Positions 50,962-59,757 of a DNA stretch of 64,000 nt are shown here, piece after piece (within the stretch, counting starts at the first letter, position 1; each line of letters starts with the position of its first letter). Position numbers and translations under genes: made by a program. The stretch covers positions 113,037-177,036 of the forward strand of contig VBLC01000040.1 in assembly GCA_005879315.1 (NCBI GenBank). Direction: 5' to 3'. This stretch comes from Deltaproteobacteria bacterium (GTDB taxonomy: Bacteria; Myxococcota; Myxococcia; Myxococcales; 40CM-4-68-19). The notes under the pieces were generated by a model. That model was not told where the DNA came from. It ran no database searches and was given only the letters and a program-made list of their open reading frames with translations.

Positions 50962-51885
50962 ATGCCGCGCTTCACCAACATCGACGGTTCGGGGCCAAGT
51001 CCGGGCGGCGCGATCTTTCGCTGGGCAGTGATCGACAGGATCACCGGCCGGAGGCGGCGCAGCCCTGGCCGCGCCGAAGTGCCGCAGGTGCGCGCCGACG
51101 TGAAGCTCCTCTCCCGACCGCCGGCAGTGGGGGACCCGGCGCGCATCACCTGGATCGGCCACGCCAGCTGGCTGGTACAGCTCGATGGAGTCTCGCTGCT
51201 CATCGATCCGGTCTTCTCCGAGCGCATCTCCGGATTGATCGGCCGCAACGTCCCGCCCGCGCTGCGACCGGAACAGCTGCCGCGCATCGACGCGACGCTG
51301 GTGACGCACGCTCATTACGACCACTACGACCGCCCCTCGGTCCGCGCGGCCGGAGCGCGCGCCATCGTGGGAAGGGGCCTGCGCGTCGATGTGCCCTCGG
51401 TGGAACTGGGCTGGTGGGACGCCGATCTCGTCGGCGAGGGCGTGCGCGTCACCTACGTCCCTTCGCAGCACTGGAGCCGCCGCGGCCTCTTCGATACCAA
51501 CAAGACGCTCTGGGGCGGCTTCATGGTCGAGGGCAAGCGCGCGCGCATCTATCACGCCGGCGATACCGCATACTTCGATGGCTTTGCGCAGATAGGAGCG
51601 CGATTCGCCGCAATCGATGCGGCATTGTTGCCGATAGGAGCCTATGATCCGCCCTGGTTCATGGAAAAGCAGCACATGAATCCCGAGCAGGCGGTCCAGG
51701 CGTTTCTCGATCTGGGCGCGAAGAAGCTGGTCGCGATGCACTGGGGCACCTTCAAGCTCACCGACGAGCCGCTCGACGAGCCGCCGCAGCGGCTGCGCGC
51801 GGAGTGGCGAAGGCGCCAGCTTCCCGAGAGCGCGCTGCGCATCCCAGCCATCGGCGAGACGATCGAGCTGGCGAGAGGCGGCTGA
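50962..51885 (+). CDS. Metallo-beta-lactamase-fold hydrolase (UlaG/NAPE-PLD-like)
   Basis: A 307-residue metal-dependent hydrolase. It has the MBL motif THAHYDHYD, an earlier WIGHASWLVQLDG (typical of the UlaG/NAPE-PLD branch), PSQHWSRRG and HAGDTAYFD, and a late AMHWGTFKL. The substrate could be a phospholipid, a lactone or a phosphodiester; the sequence does not decide. No signal peptide. The stop overlaps the next ATG (TGATG). Confidence 0.87.
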   Translation: MPRFTNIDGSGPSPGGAIFRWAVIDRITGRRRRSPGRAEVPQVRADVKLLSRPPAVGDPARITWIGHASWLVQLDGVSLLIDPVFSERISGLIGRNVPPALRPEQLPRIDATLVTHAHYDHYDRPSVRAAGARAIVGRGLRVDVPSVELGWWDADLVGEGVRVTYVPSQHWSRRGLFDTNKTLWGGFMVEGKRARIYHAGDTAYFDGFAQIGARFAAIDAALLPIGAYDPPWFMEKQHMNPEQAVQAFLDLGAKKLVAMHWGTFKLTDEPLDEPPQRLRAEWRRRQLPESALRIPAIGETIELARGG

Positions 51886-52601
51886 TGGCCTCACCCGAGA
51901 CCAAGATCTTCCAGGTGCCTTTGGAAGAATTCACGGCGGCGCGCAACGCTCTGGCGCAGGAGCTGCGAAAGGCCGGCCGCGCCGAGGAGGCAAAGCACGT
52001 CGCGGGGCTGCGCAAGCCCTCCCAGCCGCTCTGGCTGGTCAATCAGCTGGCGCGGCATGCTCCGCGGGCGATCGAGGCGCTGCTCGAGGCGACCAGCAGG
52101 TTGCGCCAGATCCAGGAGCAGGGTCTCGCCGGCGAGGACCTGCGCGAGGCGATGCGCGAGCAGCGCGAGGCGCTGCATGAGCTGCTCGATGCGGCGCAGG
52201 CGCAAGCCAAAGGGCCGCTCGCACAGGCGGTGCAGCGGCGGATCCAGAGCACGCTGCAGGCCGCGGCGATGAGCGAGCCTTCGAGGCTGCGGGAGGGGCG
52301 GCTCGAGCATGAGCTGCAGCCCTCTGGATTCGAGGCGCTGCTCGCCGGCGGCGCTCCCCGGCCGCGCAAGACTGATGCGGCGGAGGAGAAGCGCGAGCGC
52401 GCGACGGAGGCTGCTCGCGAACGCCAGCTGCGCGCCGCCGAAGCCGAAGTGCACGAGCTGGCCGCGCGAGCCGGGACGCTGGAGCGGACCGCAGCGAAGG
52501 CCGATGCCGCCGCGGCCAAGGCACGCGAGGCGGCGCGACAAGCGCGGGCGAAAGCGGACGAAGCTGCGGCGCGCTCCCTCGAGATCCGCCGGAAGCAGTA
52601 G
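51885..52601 (+). CDS. Coiled-coil hypothetical protein
   Basis: A 238-residue protein with no recognised domain. It is almost entirely alpha-helical: a helix-rich first half with a conserved-looking KHVAGLRKPSQPLWLVNQLA, and a C-terminal heptad region of about 75 residues rich in Ala, Glu, Arg and Lys (EKRERATEAARERQLRAAEA). The ATG at 51885 overlaps the hydrolase stop. Similar small proteins are often annotated as hypothetical in myxobacteria; this comment is from general impression. Confidence 0.6.
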   Translation: MASPETKIFQVPLEEFTAARNALAQELRKAGRAEEAKHVAGLRKPSQPLWLVNQLARHAPRAIEALLEATSRLRQIQEQGLAGEDLREAMREQREALHELLDAAQAQAKGPLAQAVQRRIQSTLQAAAMSEPSRLREGRLEHELQPSGFEALLAGGAPRPRKTDAAEEKRERATEAARERQLRAAEAEVHELAARAGTLERTAAKADAAAAKAREAARQARAKADEAAARSLEIRRKQ

Positions 52602-52602
52602 C

Positions 52603-53073
52603 TCAGGCTTTTTCGTACGTGCCCATCAACTCCGCCTTCTCCAGCACGTGCCCGGCGAAGGCGCGCTCGAGCCGCTGCCTGGTCGGCGTCCCGAGATCGT
52701 CCAGCAGAATGTCGAGCGCAAAGAGCTTGAAGAAATAGCGGTGCCGGCCGATGGGCGGACAAGGGCCGCCGTAGCCGGTGCGCTTCCAATCATTGAGTCC
52801 CGGCAGTGTTCCTTCGGGCAGCGCCGATTCCGTCACACCCTGCGGCAGACCCCGGCAATCGGGAGGCAGGTTGTAGAGCACCCAATGGACCCACGTCGTC
52901 TTCGGCGCCTTCGGATCGGGCGCGTCGGGGTCGTCGACGATCAACGCCAGGCTCTTCGTTCCCTTCGGCGCTCCGGAGAATTCGAGGGCCGGCGAGAGGT
53001 CCTTCCCTTGGCAGGTGTGCAGCGAAGGGATCGTTGCGCCCTGCGCGAATGCCGGCGACCGGATGGTCAGCAT
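52603..53073 (-). CDS. YbhB/YbcL family (PEBP) protein
   Basis: A 156-residue phosphatidylethanolamine-binding-protein fold, like bacterial Raf-kinase-inhibitor homologs. The ligand-site motifs are ALIVDDPDAPD and WVHWVLYNLP, then GPCPPIGRHRYFF. The ATG at 53073 gives the normal N-terminus (MLTIRSPAFAQGATIP). The biological role in bacteria is unclear. It is divergent from the D-2-hydroxyacid dehydrogenase gene and its stop is 2 nt from the coiled-coil gene's stop. Confidence 0.92.
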   Translation of the reverse strand: MLTIRSPAFAQGATIPSLHTCQGKDLSPALEFSGAPKGTKSLALIVDDPDAPDPKAPKTTWVHWVLYNLPPDCRGLPQGVTESALPEGTLPGLNDWKRTGYGGPCPPIGRHRYFFKLFALDILLDDLGTPTRQRLERAFAGHVLEKAELMGTYEKA

Positions 53074-53113
53074 GCGGCAACAGTGCGCCTGCACAGCGTG
53101 ATAGACAAGCCGC

Positions 53114-54049
53114 GTGCAGAAGCCGCGCGTCTTCATCGCACGCCGCCTTGCGCTCGATCCGCGGCAGGTCCTGGGCGCGGGCGTGGAGATCGATCTGCAC
53201 GACTCCGAGAGCGCCCTCCCGCGCGCCGAGCTGCTGCGCCGCGCGCACGAATCGTCGGGCCTGGTGGCCACGCTCGCCGACAAGGTCGACGGCGAGCTGC
53301 TCGACGCCGCGCCTCGCCTTCGCATCGTCGCCAACCACGCGGTCGGCTACGACAACGTCGATGTCCCCGCCTGCACCCGGCGCAGCGTCTGGGTGACCAA
53401 CACGCCCGACGTCCTCACCGACGCGACCGCCGATCTCACCTGGGCGCTCATCCTCGCTCTCGCCCGCCGCCTGCGCGAAGGGGAGCGGCTGCTCCGCAGC
53501 GGCGGCTTTTCCGGCTGGGCGCCGACGATGCTGCTCGGGCGCGAGCTGCGCGGCCGCACCTTGGGCATCTTCGGCTACGGCCGCATCGGCCAGGCGGTCG
53601 CGCGCCGCGCGGAAGGCTTCGGCATGCGCGTCCTCTTCAACACCCGAGGCGGCGGCGTCTCCTTCGAGGAGCTGCTCGAGGAATCCGATGTCCTCAGCAT
53701 CCACGTGCCGCTGAGCACGCAGACCCGCCACGCCTTCGGCCCCGCCGAGCTCTTGCGCATGAAGCGCGGCGCGCTCTTGATCAACACCGCGCGCGGCCCC
53801 ATCGTCGACGAAGCGGCGCTGGTGGCCGCGCTCGCGGCGCGCCATCTCGGCGGCGCCGGCCTCGACGTCTTCGAGAACGAGCCCGCTGTCCATCCCGGCC
53901 TCGCCGGCCGCGACGACGTGGTGCTCCTTCCCCACCTCGGCAGCGCCACGCAGGAGGCGCGCGAGGCGATGGCGCGCATCGCCCTCTCCGAAGTGGAGCG
54001 CGTCCTGCGCGGCGAGCGACCCCTCCACGCGGTGAACGAGGTCCCATGA
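53114..54049 (+). CDS. D-2-hydroxyacid dehydrogenase (glyoxylate/hydroxypyruvate reductase-like)
   Basis: A 311-residue NAD(P)-linked dehydrogenase. The nucleotide motif is GIFGYGRIGQAVARR; the catalytic Arg, Glu and His are in INTARGPIVDE, LDVFENEPAV and LLPHLGSAT. The length and the ADLTWALILALAR segment match glyoxylate reductases. It starts at the GTG at 53114. The stop overlaps the ATG of a 12-codon ORF (54046), which in turn overlaps the OPT transporter start. Confidence 0.92.
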   Translation: MQKPRVFIARRLALDPRQVLGAGVEIDLHDSESALPRAELLRRAHESSGLVATLADKVDGELLDAAPRLRIVANHAVGYDNVDVPACTRRSVWVTNTPDVLTDATADLTWALILALARRLREGERLLRSGGFSGWAPTMLLGRELRGRTLGIFGYGRIGQAVARRAEGFGMRVLFNTRGGGVSFEELLEESDVLSIHVPLSTQTRHAFGPAELLRMKRGALLINTARGPIVDEAALVAALAARHLGGAGLDVFENEPAVHPGLAGRDDVVLLPHLGSATQEAREAMARIALSEVERVLRGERPLHAVNEVP

Positions 54050-54084
54050 AATCGCTGAGGCGCTCGCTCAAGATGCGCGAATGA
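54046..54084 (+). CDS. 12-codon mini-ORF bridging two genes
   Basis: Encodes MKSLRRSLKMRE. Its ATG overlaps the dehydrogenase stop (ATGA at 54046) and its TGA overlaps the transporter ATG (ATGA at 54081). No Shine-Dalgarno is needed if the ribosome re-initiates at each overlap. It could be a translational bridge or a leader peptide with four basic residues and two Leu; or it may be a chance reading of a short gap. Confidence 0.4.
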   Translation: MKSLRRSLKMRE

Positions 54085-55934
54085 TCCGCGAGTTCACCCT
54101 GCGCGCCGCGGTCGCCGGCGTGATCCTCGGCATCGTCTTCGGCGCCGCCAATGCCTATCTCGGATTGCGCGTCGGATTGACGATCTCGGCTTCGATCCCG
54201 GCTGCCGTCATGACGGTCGCCGCTTTCCGCGCGCTGCGCATCGAGGCCACCATCCTCGAGACGAATCTTTCCCAGACCATCGGCTCGGCCTCGACGGCGC
54301 TGGCGACCGGAACGATCTTCACCATTCCCGCGCTGTTCCTCTGGGGAATGGTGCCGCCCTACTTCCAGGTGGTGGCGCTCTGCTTCCTCGGCGGCGTGCT
54401 CGGGCTCTCGGCGATGATCCCGCTGCGCAAGCTGCTCATCGTCGACGCAGCCGCGGAGCTGCCCTATCCCGAAGGGACGGCCTGCGCCGAGGTGTTGCGC
54501 GCCACCGCCTCGCGCATGGGCGGCAGCGGCTTCATCTTCTACGGCATCGCGGTGGGAGCGGCGATCAAGCTTCTGGTGGCGCTCGCCTTCCTCGTGCCGG
54601 CAAGCCTCTCGGCCTCGCTGCCTGTCCTGCCCAAGGCCGAGCTGGCCATCGAGCTCGCCCCGGCGTTGATCGGCGTCGGCTTCATTCTCGGATATCGCCA
54701 ATCGGCCGTCATCGTCGCGGGCGCGATCGTTTCCTCCCTGGTCCTGATCCCGTTGATCGCCTTCGTCGGCGCGCAGCTGCAGGCGCCTGTCTTTCCCGAG
54801 ACGCAGCGGCTGGTCTCGCAGATGAGCGCGGGCGAGATCTGGTCGCGGTACGTGCGCTACATCGGCGCCGGCGCAGTGGCGGTGGCAGGGATCGTCACGG
54901 TGGCGCGCGGACTCCCGACCATGGCCTCTGCCTTTGCAGCGGTCGCTCGCGGCTTGCGCAAGTCCGCCGGCGTCGACCGGGAGCGCGATCTGCCGGGATG
55001 GTTCGTCTTCTCCGCGATCGCCGCCGTGCCGCTCCTCTGCTTTCTCGTCCCGGGCATCTTTTCGGGCGAGATGGGCCCGCTCCCTCGCGCGGTCTGTGCC
55101 GCGGGCGTCGCGATCTTCGGCGTCCTCTTCGTCGCGGTGGCCGCGCGCATCGTCGGGATCGTGGGCGTCTCCTCGCAGCCCACTTCGGGGATCACGCTGG
55201 TCACCCTGCTCGGCGTCGCCACCGTCTTTGCCGCGGCGGGATGGACCAGCGGCGCGGCGCGAGCGGCCGTCCTCACCGTCGGCACGGTCGTCGCCATCGC
55301 CGCGTCGAAGGCAGGCGACATCTCGCAGGATCTGAAGACGGGATATCTGGTCGGCGCCACGCCGGCGCGGCAGCAGCTCGGCCAGCTGATCGGCGCCGCC
55401 TTCGCCTGCTGGGCCGTGGCCGCCACCGTTCTCCTGCTCGGCCGCGCCTGGACCTTCGGCTCGCGCGATCTTCCCGCGCCGCAGGCCATTCTCATGAAGA
55501 CCATCATCGAGGGCGTGCTCGCCGGCGCGCTCCCCTGGGGTCTGGTGCTCAGCGGCGGCGGCGTCGCCATCGCCGCCATGCTCTGCGGCGTCTCCGGCCT
55601 CGCCTTTGCCATCGGAGTCTATCTGCCGCTCGCGTCGATGGCGCCCATCTACCTCGGCGGTTGCATCCGCGCGCTCTGCGATCGCAAGGCGCTGGCGCAG
55701 GGGCAAGCCGATGCCGGCGTCCTCGCCGCCTCGGGCCTGGTGGCAGGCGAGGGTCTTGCCGGTGTGCTGGTCGCCGCGCTCGTCGCCGCCGGCGTTGCGC
55801 CACGCTCGCACGAGCCGCGCATTCCCGGCGCGGCGGGCGCAGCGTTCGCGCTCCTCCTCATCGCCGCGGTCTGCGCTTTTCTCTGGGCCTCGCGCCGTCA
55901 GGCTTCCGGCAAGACCGGCTCGGTGTCGGCGTAA
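54081..55934 (+). CDS. OPT-family oligopeptide transporter (short form)
   Basis: A 617-residue membrane transporter, the second OPT protein in the window. It starts almost at once with the first helix (LRAAVAGVILGIVFGAANAYLG) and lacks the 40-residue hydrophilic N-terminus of the long form. Shared motifs are NLSQTIGSASTALATG, LPYPEGTACAEVLRAT and GDISQDLKTGYLVGATP. The ~100-residue hydrophilic insert of the other OPT protein is absent; a short link (FGSRDLPAPQA) replaces it. The end overlaps the convergent PEP synthase gene by 37 bp. Confidence 0.9.
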   Translation: MIREFTLRAAVAGVILGIVFGAANAYLGLRVGLTISASIPAAVMTVAAFRALRIEATILETNLSQTIGSASTALATGTIFTIPALFLWGMVPPYFQVVALCFLGGVLGLSAMIPLRKLLIVDAAAELPYPEGTACAEVLRATASRMGGSGFIFYGIAVGAAIKLLVALAFLVPASLSASLPVLPKAELAIELAPALIGVGFILGYRQSAVIVAGAIVSSLVLIPLIAFVGAQLQAPVFPETQRLVSQMSAGEIWSRYVRYIGAGAVAVAGIVTVARGLPTMASAFAAVARGLRKSAGVDRERDLPGWFVFSAIAAVPLLCFLVPGIFSGEMGPLPRAVCAAGVAIFGVLFVAVAARIVGIVGVSSQPTSGITLVTLLGVATVFAAAGWTSGAARAAVLTVGTVVAIAASKAGDISQDLKTGYLVGATPARQQLGQLIGAAFACWAVAATVLLLGRAWTFGSRDLPAPQAILMKTIIEGVLAGALPWGLVLSGGGVAIAAMLCGVSGLAFAIGVYLPLASMAPIYLGGCIRALCDRKALAQGQADAGVLAASGLVAGEGLAGVLVAALVAAGVAPRSHEPRIPGAAGAAFALLLIAAVCAFLWASRRQASGKTGSVSA

Positions 55935-58381
55935 ATCGAGACCGCCTCGGCTTGCCTGGGCAAGCGCGCGTCGCCGGCGCGGCGCGCGGGCCGCGACTGC
56001 TGCGGCCCTTGCTCGGCCTCCAGCACGCGCTCGCTGGTCTTGATCAATGAATCGGGCGTCAAGGAGATGGAATCGATCCCCTGCTCCACCAGGAAGGCGG
56101 CGAAGTCGGGGAAGTCGCTGGGTGCCTGCCCGCAGATGCCCACCTTGCGGCCTTTGCGATGGGCGGCGTCGATGATGCGCGCGCAGGCCTGCAGCACCGA
56201 CGCGTTGCGCTCGTTGAAGAGCTGCGCGACCAGCTGGCTGTCGCGGTCGACGCCGAGGACCAATTGCGTCAGGTCGTTCGAGCCGATGGAGAAGCCGTCG
56301 AAGATGTCGGCATATTGATCGGCGAGAAAGACGTTGGAAGGCAATTCCGCCATCACGTAGACCTCGAGCCCGTCCCTTCCCTGCACCAGGCCGGCCTCGC
56401 GCAGGACCTCGATCACCCGGCGGCCCTCCTCGGGCGTGCGGCAGAAGGGCACCATCACGGTGAGGTTCTTCAGCCCGAACTCCTCGCGCACCCGCCGGAC
56501 CGCGCGCAATTCGAGCAGGAATCCTTCCTTGTATTGCGGATGGTAGTAGCGCGAAGCGCCGCGCCAACCGATCATCGGATTCTCTTCGCTGGGCTCGAAC
56601 TGCTTTCCCCCGAGAAGCGTCGCGTATTCATTCGACTTGAAATCGCTCAATCGCAAGATGACCGGTTTCGGGTGGAAGGCGGCGGCGATGACGCCGATGC
56701 CCTGCGAGAGCTTGTCGATGAAATACTCGCACTTGTCGGGGTAGCCGGAGGTGACCGCGTCGACCTGCGCGCGCACCTCCTCGGAGAGCTGCTGGTATCG
56801 CGTCAGCGCCAGCGGGTGCACCTTCACCCAGCTGGCGAAGATGAACTCCATCCGCGCCAGTCCGACGCCGTCGTTGGGCAGCATCGCCGTCTGGAACGCC
56901 TGTTCGGGATTGCCGACGTTGAGCATCATCTGCGTGCGCGGGCGGGCGAACTGGGCGCGGTCGACTTCTTCGACCTCGTACTCCAGCTCGCCGCGATAGA
57001 GATGGCCTTGCTCGCCCTCGGCGCAGCTGAGCGTGACGGTCTCGCCGTTCGGCACTTTCGCCGCCGCGTCGCCGGTTCCGACCACGGCGGGGATGCCCAG
57101 CTCGCGCGCGACGATGGCCGCGTGAGAGGTGCGGCCGCCGCGCTCGGTGACGATGCCGGCGGCCATCTTCATGATCGGTTCCCAGTCCGGATCGGTGGTT
57201 TCGGTGACGAGGATTTCCCCGCGCTGGAATTGCTCGAACTGCGAGGAGCTCTTGATCACTCTCGCCTTGCCGATGGCGATGCCCTCGCCGACCGCCAGCC
57301 CTTGCGCCAGCTGCTCGCCCTTGCCGATGAGCCGGTAGATGCGCAGCGCAGCGCCTTTGCGATTCGAATGCACCGTCTCGGGCCGCGCCTGCAGCACGAA
57401 CAGCTCGCCCGTCTCGCCGTCCTTGCCCCACTCGATGTCCATCGGCGAATCGCCGCCGCGCTTGTTGGCGTAATGCTGCTCGATGTCCAACGCCCAGCGC
57501 GCGAGCTGCAGCACTTCCTCGTCGCGGAGCGACATCTTCTTGCGCTCATCCTCCGGCACGGGCTCGAGCGCGACGCCTTTCTCCCGGTAGACCATGCGCT
57601 GCTCTTTGGAGCCGAGCGTCTTCCAGATCAATGGACGGTATCCAGCCTTCAATGCCGCCTTGTGCACATAGAATTGATCGGGCACGACCTGCCCCTGCAC
57701 CACCGCTTCGCCCAGGCCATGGCTGGAGGTGATGAGAATGACCCCGCGGTGGCCGGATTCGGTGTCGAGGGTGAAGAGCACGCCCGAGGCGGCAAGGTCG
57801 GAGCGGACCATCTTCTGCACGCCGACGCTGAGCGCGACGTCCAGGTGATCGAAGCCCATGTCGGCGCGATAGCTGATGGCGCGCGCGGTGAAGAGGCTGG
57901 CGAAGCAGCGGCGGACCGCGTCGAGCACCGCCTCCTCGCCGCGGATGTTGAGATAGGTGTCCTGCTGGCCGGCGAAGCTCGCGCCGGGCAGGTCTTCGGC
58001 GGTGGCCGACGAGCGCACCGCCACGTCCGCATCGCCCTTTCCATAGCGCGCCGAGAGCGCGCGATAGGCGGCGATCGCTTCCTCCGCGATCTCTTGCGGC
58101 ATGGGAGCGGCGCAGATCAGATCGCGGATGCGCGCGCTGCGCTCGACCAGCGCATGGACGTCGTCCTTGGCGATGCCCGCGAGCAGCTCGCCGATCTGCC
58201 GATCGATCCCGGCTGCGGAAATGAAATGCCGATATCCCTCGGCGGTGATCGCGAATCCGTCGGGCACCCGGATCCCGAGCGCCGAGAGCTCGCGGATCAT
58301 CTCCCCGAGCGAGGCGACCTTGCCTCCCACCAGCCCGACGTCCTCGAGCCCCACTTCTGCAAACCAGCGGACAAAGCGCAT
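55898..58381 (-). CDS. ppsA: Phosphoenolpyruvate synthase
   Basis: Converts pyruvate, ATP and water to PEP, AMP and phosphate, the gluconeogenic entry step. The 827-residue protein has the ATP-grasp N-terminal domain (GLVGGKVASLGEMIRE, VRSSATAEDLPGASFAGQQD), the swivelling His domain with ERGGRTSHAAIVARELGIP (His420, against His421 in E. coli) and the PEP-binding barrel (IGSNDLTQLVLGVDRDS). The C-terminal 40 residues (SRPARRAGDARLPRQ) are an extension beyond the normal end. The ATG at 58381 is used; a hairpin at 58404-58422 precedes it. Confidence 0.93.
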   Translation of the reverse strand: MRFVRWFAEVGLEDVGLVGGKVASLGEMIRELSALGIRVPDGFAITAEGYRHFISAAGIDRQIGELLAGIAKDDVHALVERSARIRDLICAAPMPQEIAEEAIAAYRALSARYGKGDADVAVRSSATAEDLPGASFAGQQDTYLNIRGEEAVLDAVRRCFASLFTARAISYRADMGFDHLDVALSVGVQKMVRSDLAASGVLFTLDTESGHRGVILITSSHGLGEAVVQGQVVPDQFYVHKAALKAGYRPLIWKTLGSKEQRMVYREKGVALEPVPEDERKKMSLRDEEVLQLARWALDIEQHYANKRGGDSPMDIEWGKDGETGELFVLQARPETVHSNRKGAALRIYRLIGKGEQLAQGLAVGEGIAIGKARVIKSSSQFEQFQRGEILVTETTDPDWEPIMKMAAGIVTERGGRTSHAAIVARELGIPAVVGTGDAAAKVPNGETVTLSCAEGEQGHLYRGELEYEVEEVDRAQFARPRTQMMLNVGNPEQAFQTAMLPNDGVGLARMEFIFASWVKVHPLALTRYQQLSEEVRAQVDAVTSGYPDKCEYFIDKLSQGIGVIAAAFHPKPVILRLSDFKSNEYATLLGGKQFEPSEENPMIGWRGASRYYHPQYKEGFLLELRAVRRVREEFGLKNLTVMVPFCRTPEEGRRVIEVLREAGLVQGRDGLEVYVMAELPSNVFLADQYADIFDGFSIGSNDLTQLVLGVDRDSQLVAQLFNERNASVLQACARIIDAAHRKGRKVGICGQAPSDFPDFAAFLVEQGIDSISLTPDSLIKTSERVLEAEQGPQQSRPARRAGDARLPRQAEAVSIYADTEPVLPEA

Positions 58382-58460
58382 CCCGACAAGATGTACACGG
58401 AAGCGACGCAGGAAAAGCGTCGGTCGACTGGACTATGTTCTTCCGGAACGTCCAGGCCGA

Positions 58461-59726
58461 TCAATTCCGTGCAGCACTCGACACCAGCTCCTCCAGACGC
58501 GAGAGCGCGGTGTCGATCTGCGCCTGTGGCGCGCCGAAAGAGAAGCGGGTGTAGCTGCGGAAGCGCGAGGCGCGGCGGCTGCGGCGCTTGCCGGGGTTGA
58601 CGTCGAAGAACTCGCCCGGGACGGTGATCACCTTGCGCTCCAGCGCGGCCCGGAAGAATTCCATCCCGTCCTGGATGGGCGCCGGCAAGCCCGCCAGATT
58701 TCCCCAGACATAGAAGGTGCCGTCGGGCGCGCGGTCGGCGCGGATGCCGAGCCGCTCCAGCCGGGCGATCATCTTCTCCCGTTTGTCGCGGAAGGCAGCG
58801 TGGGTGGCCAGCGTCTCCTTCTCCACGATCTCGTCGGAGAGCAGCGGAATGGCGGCGCGCTGCAGCGGGCGCGAGCCGCCGCCGTCGAGAAAGGAGCCGG
58901 CGCTGGAGACCGCTTCGATCACCTTGGCGGGCGCCAGCGTCCAGGTCACGCGCCAGCCGGGATAGCGCCAGTTCTTGGTGAGGCCGTCGAAGATGACGAC
59001 CGGATCGCGGTTGACGTCCTCGACGTAGCGGGCGGCGCTTTCGATGGGCAGCTGCCCGGGGCGGCTGGTCCAGACGTAATGGGAATAGAATTCATCGATC
59101 AACAGGGAGCAATCGAGCTCGCGGCTGATCTGCACCCAGCGGGCGAGCTCGTCGCCCTGGATGAGCTTGCCGGTCGGATTGCACGGATTGGACATCAGCA
59201 ATGCCGACAAGCCCCGACCCTGGATTTCCTTGCGGAGGTCCTCGGCGCTGAAGGCATATCCGCGCTCTCCTTCGAGCAGGATGGGAATCGCGGTGAATGC
59301 CTTGAATACGTCCAATAGTTCTTCATAGGCAGTGTAATCGGGGAGGAAATGGCCCAGGTTGACGTGGCCCAGCGAAGCGGCGGCGCGGGTGAGCGCAGCG
59401 CGGCCGCCGCCGCAGACGCTGACGTTTTCGGCGCTGTACTGGGAAGGAAGGCCTTTGCGATAGAGGCGGTTGTAGAGCGAGGCGACCGCCTCGCGCAGCT
59501 CCCACAGCCCGGGGATCGGCGCATATTCCTGGTCGTCGACCTGCACCGCGACGGTCTGCACGCGCGGCGGCGCGCCCGGCAGCGGTCCCGTCTCGGGCTG
59601 GCCCTGGCCGAGATTGCACCAGGAAGGATCGGCGCTGCGGTACCCGCGCTTGTGCGCTTCGGAAGTGACGAAGATGACTCCGGTGCGCGGGACGGTGCGG
59701 AAGGCAGGAATGGGGACGTCGCTCAC
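58461..59726 (-). CDS. PLP-dependent aminotransferase (class I/II)
   Basis: A 421-residue aminotransferase fold-I enzyme. The cofactor Lys is in DGLTKNWRYPGWRV, the Asn/Asp that hold the ring in SNPCNPTGK and LLIDEFYSHY, and the phosphate-anchoring Arg downstream in the same YPGWR stretch. The N-terminal 30 residues carry an FVTSEAHKRGY segment. It could act on alanine, aspartate or an aromatic amino acid; not decided. It starts 31 nt from the end of ligD. Confidence 0.88.
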   Translation of the reverse strand: MSDVPIPAFRTVPRTGVIFVTSEAHKRGYRSADPSWCNLGQGQPETGPLPGAPPRVQTVAVQVDDQEYAPIPGLWELREAVASLYNRLYRKGLPSQYSAENVSVCGGGRAALTRAAASLGHVNLGHFLPDYTAYEELLDVFKAFTAIPILLEGERGYAFSAEDLRKEIQGRGLSALLMSNPCNPTGKLIQGDELARWVQISRELDCSLLIDEFYSHYVWTSRPGQLPIESAARYVEDVNRDPVVIFDGLTKNWRYPGWRVTWTLAPAKVIEAVSSAGSFLDGGGSRPLQRAAIPLLSDEIVEKETLATHAAFRDKREKMIARLERLGIRADRAPDGTFYVWGNLAGLPAPIQDGMEFFRAALERKVITVPGEFFDVNPGKRRSRRASRFRSYTRFSFGAPQAQIDTALSRLEELVSSAARN

Positions 59727-59757
59727 GCCCTATGACTAACACGTTCCCCGAGAGCGG

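Noticed and set aside
53781..56567. A 928-codon open frame opposite the OPT transporter
   Set aside because: Same cause: low-complexity charged translation, no motifs, overlapping well-supported genes.
58404..58422. Hairpin CGACGC/GCGTCG upstream of ppsA as a riboswitch or terminator
   Set aside because: A simple 6-bp stem with a 7-nt loop, no T-run and no recognisable aptamer around it.
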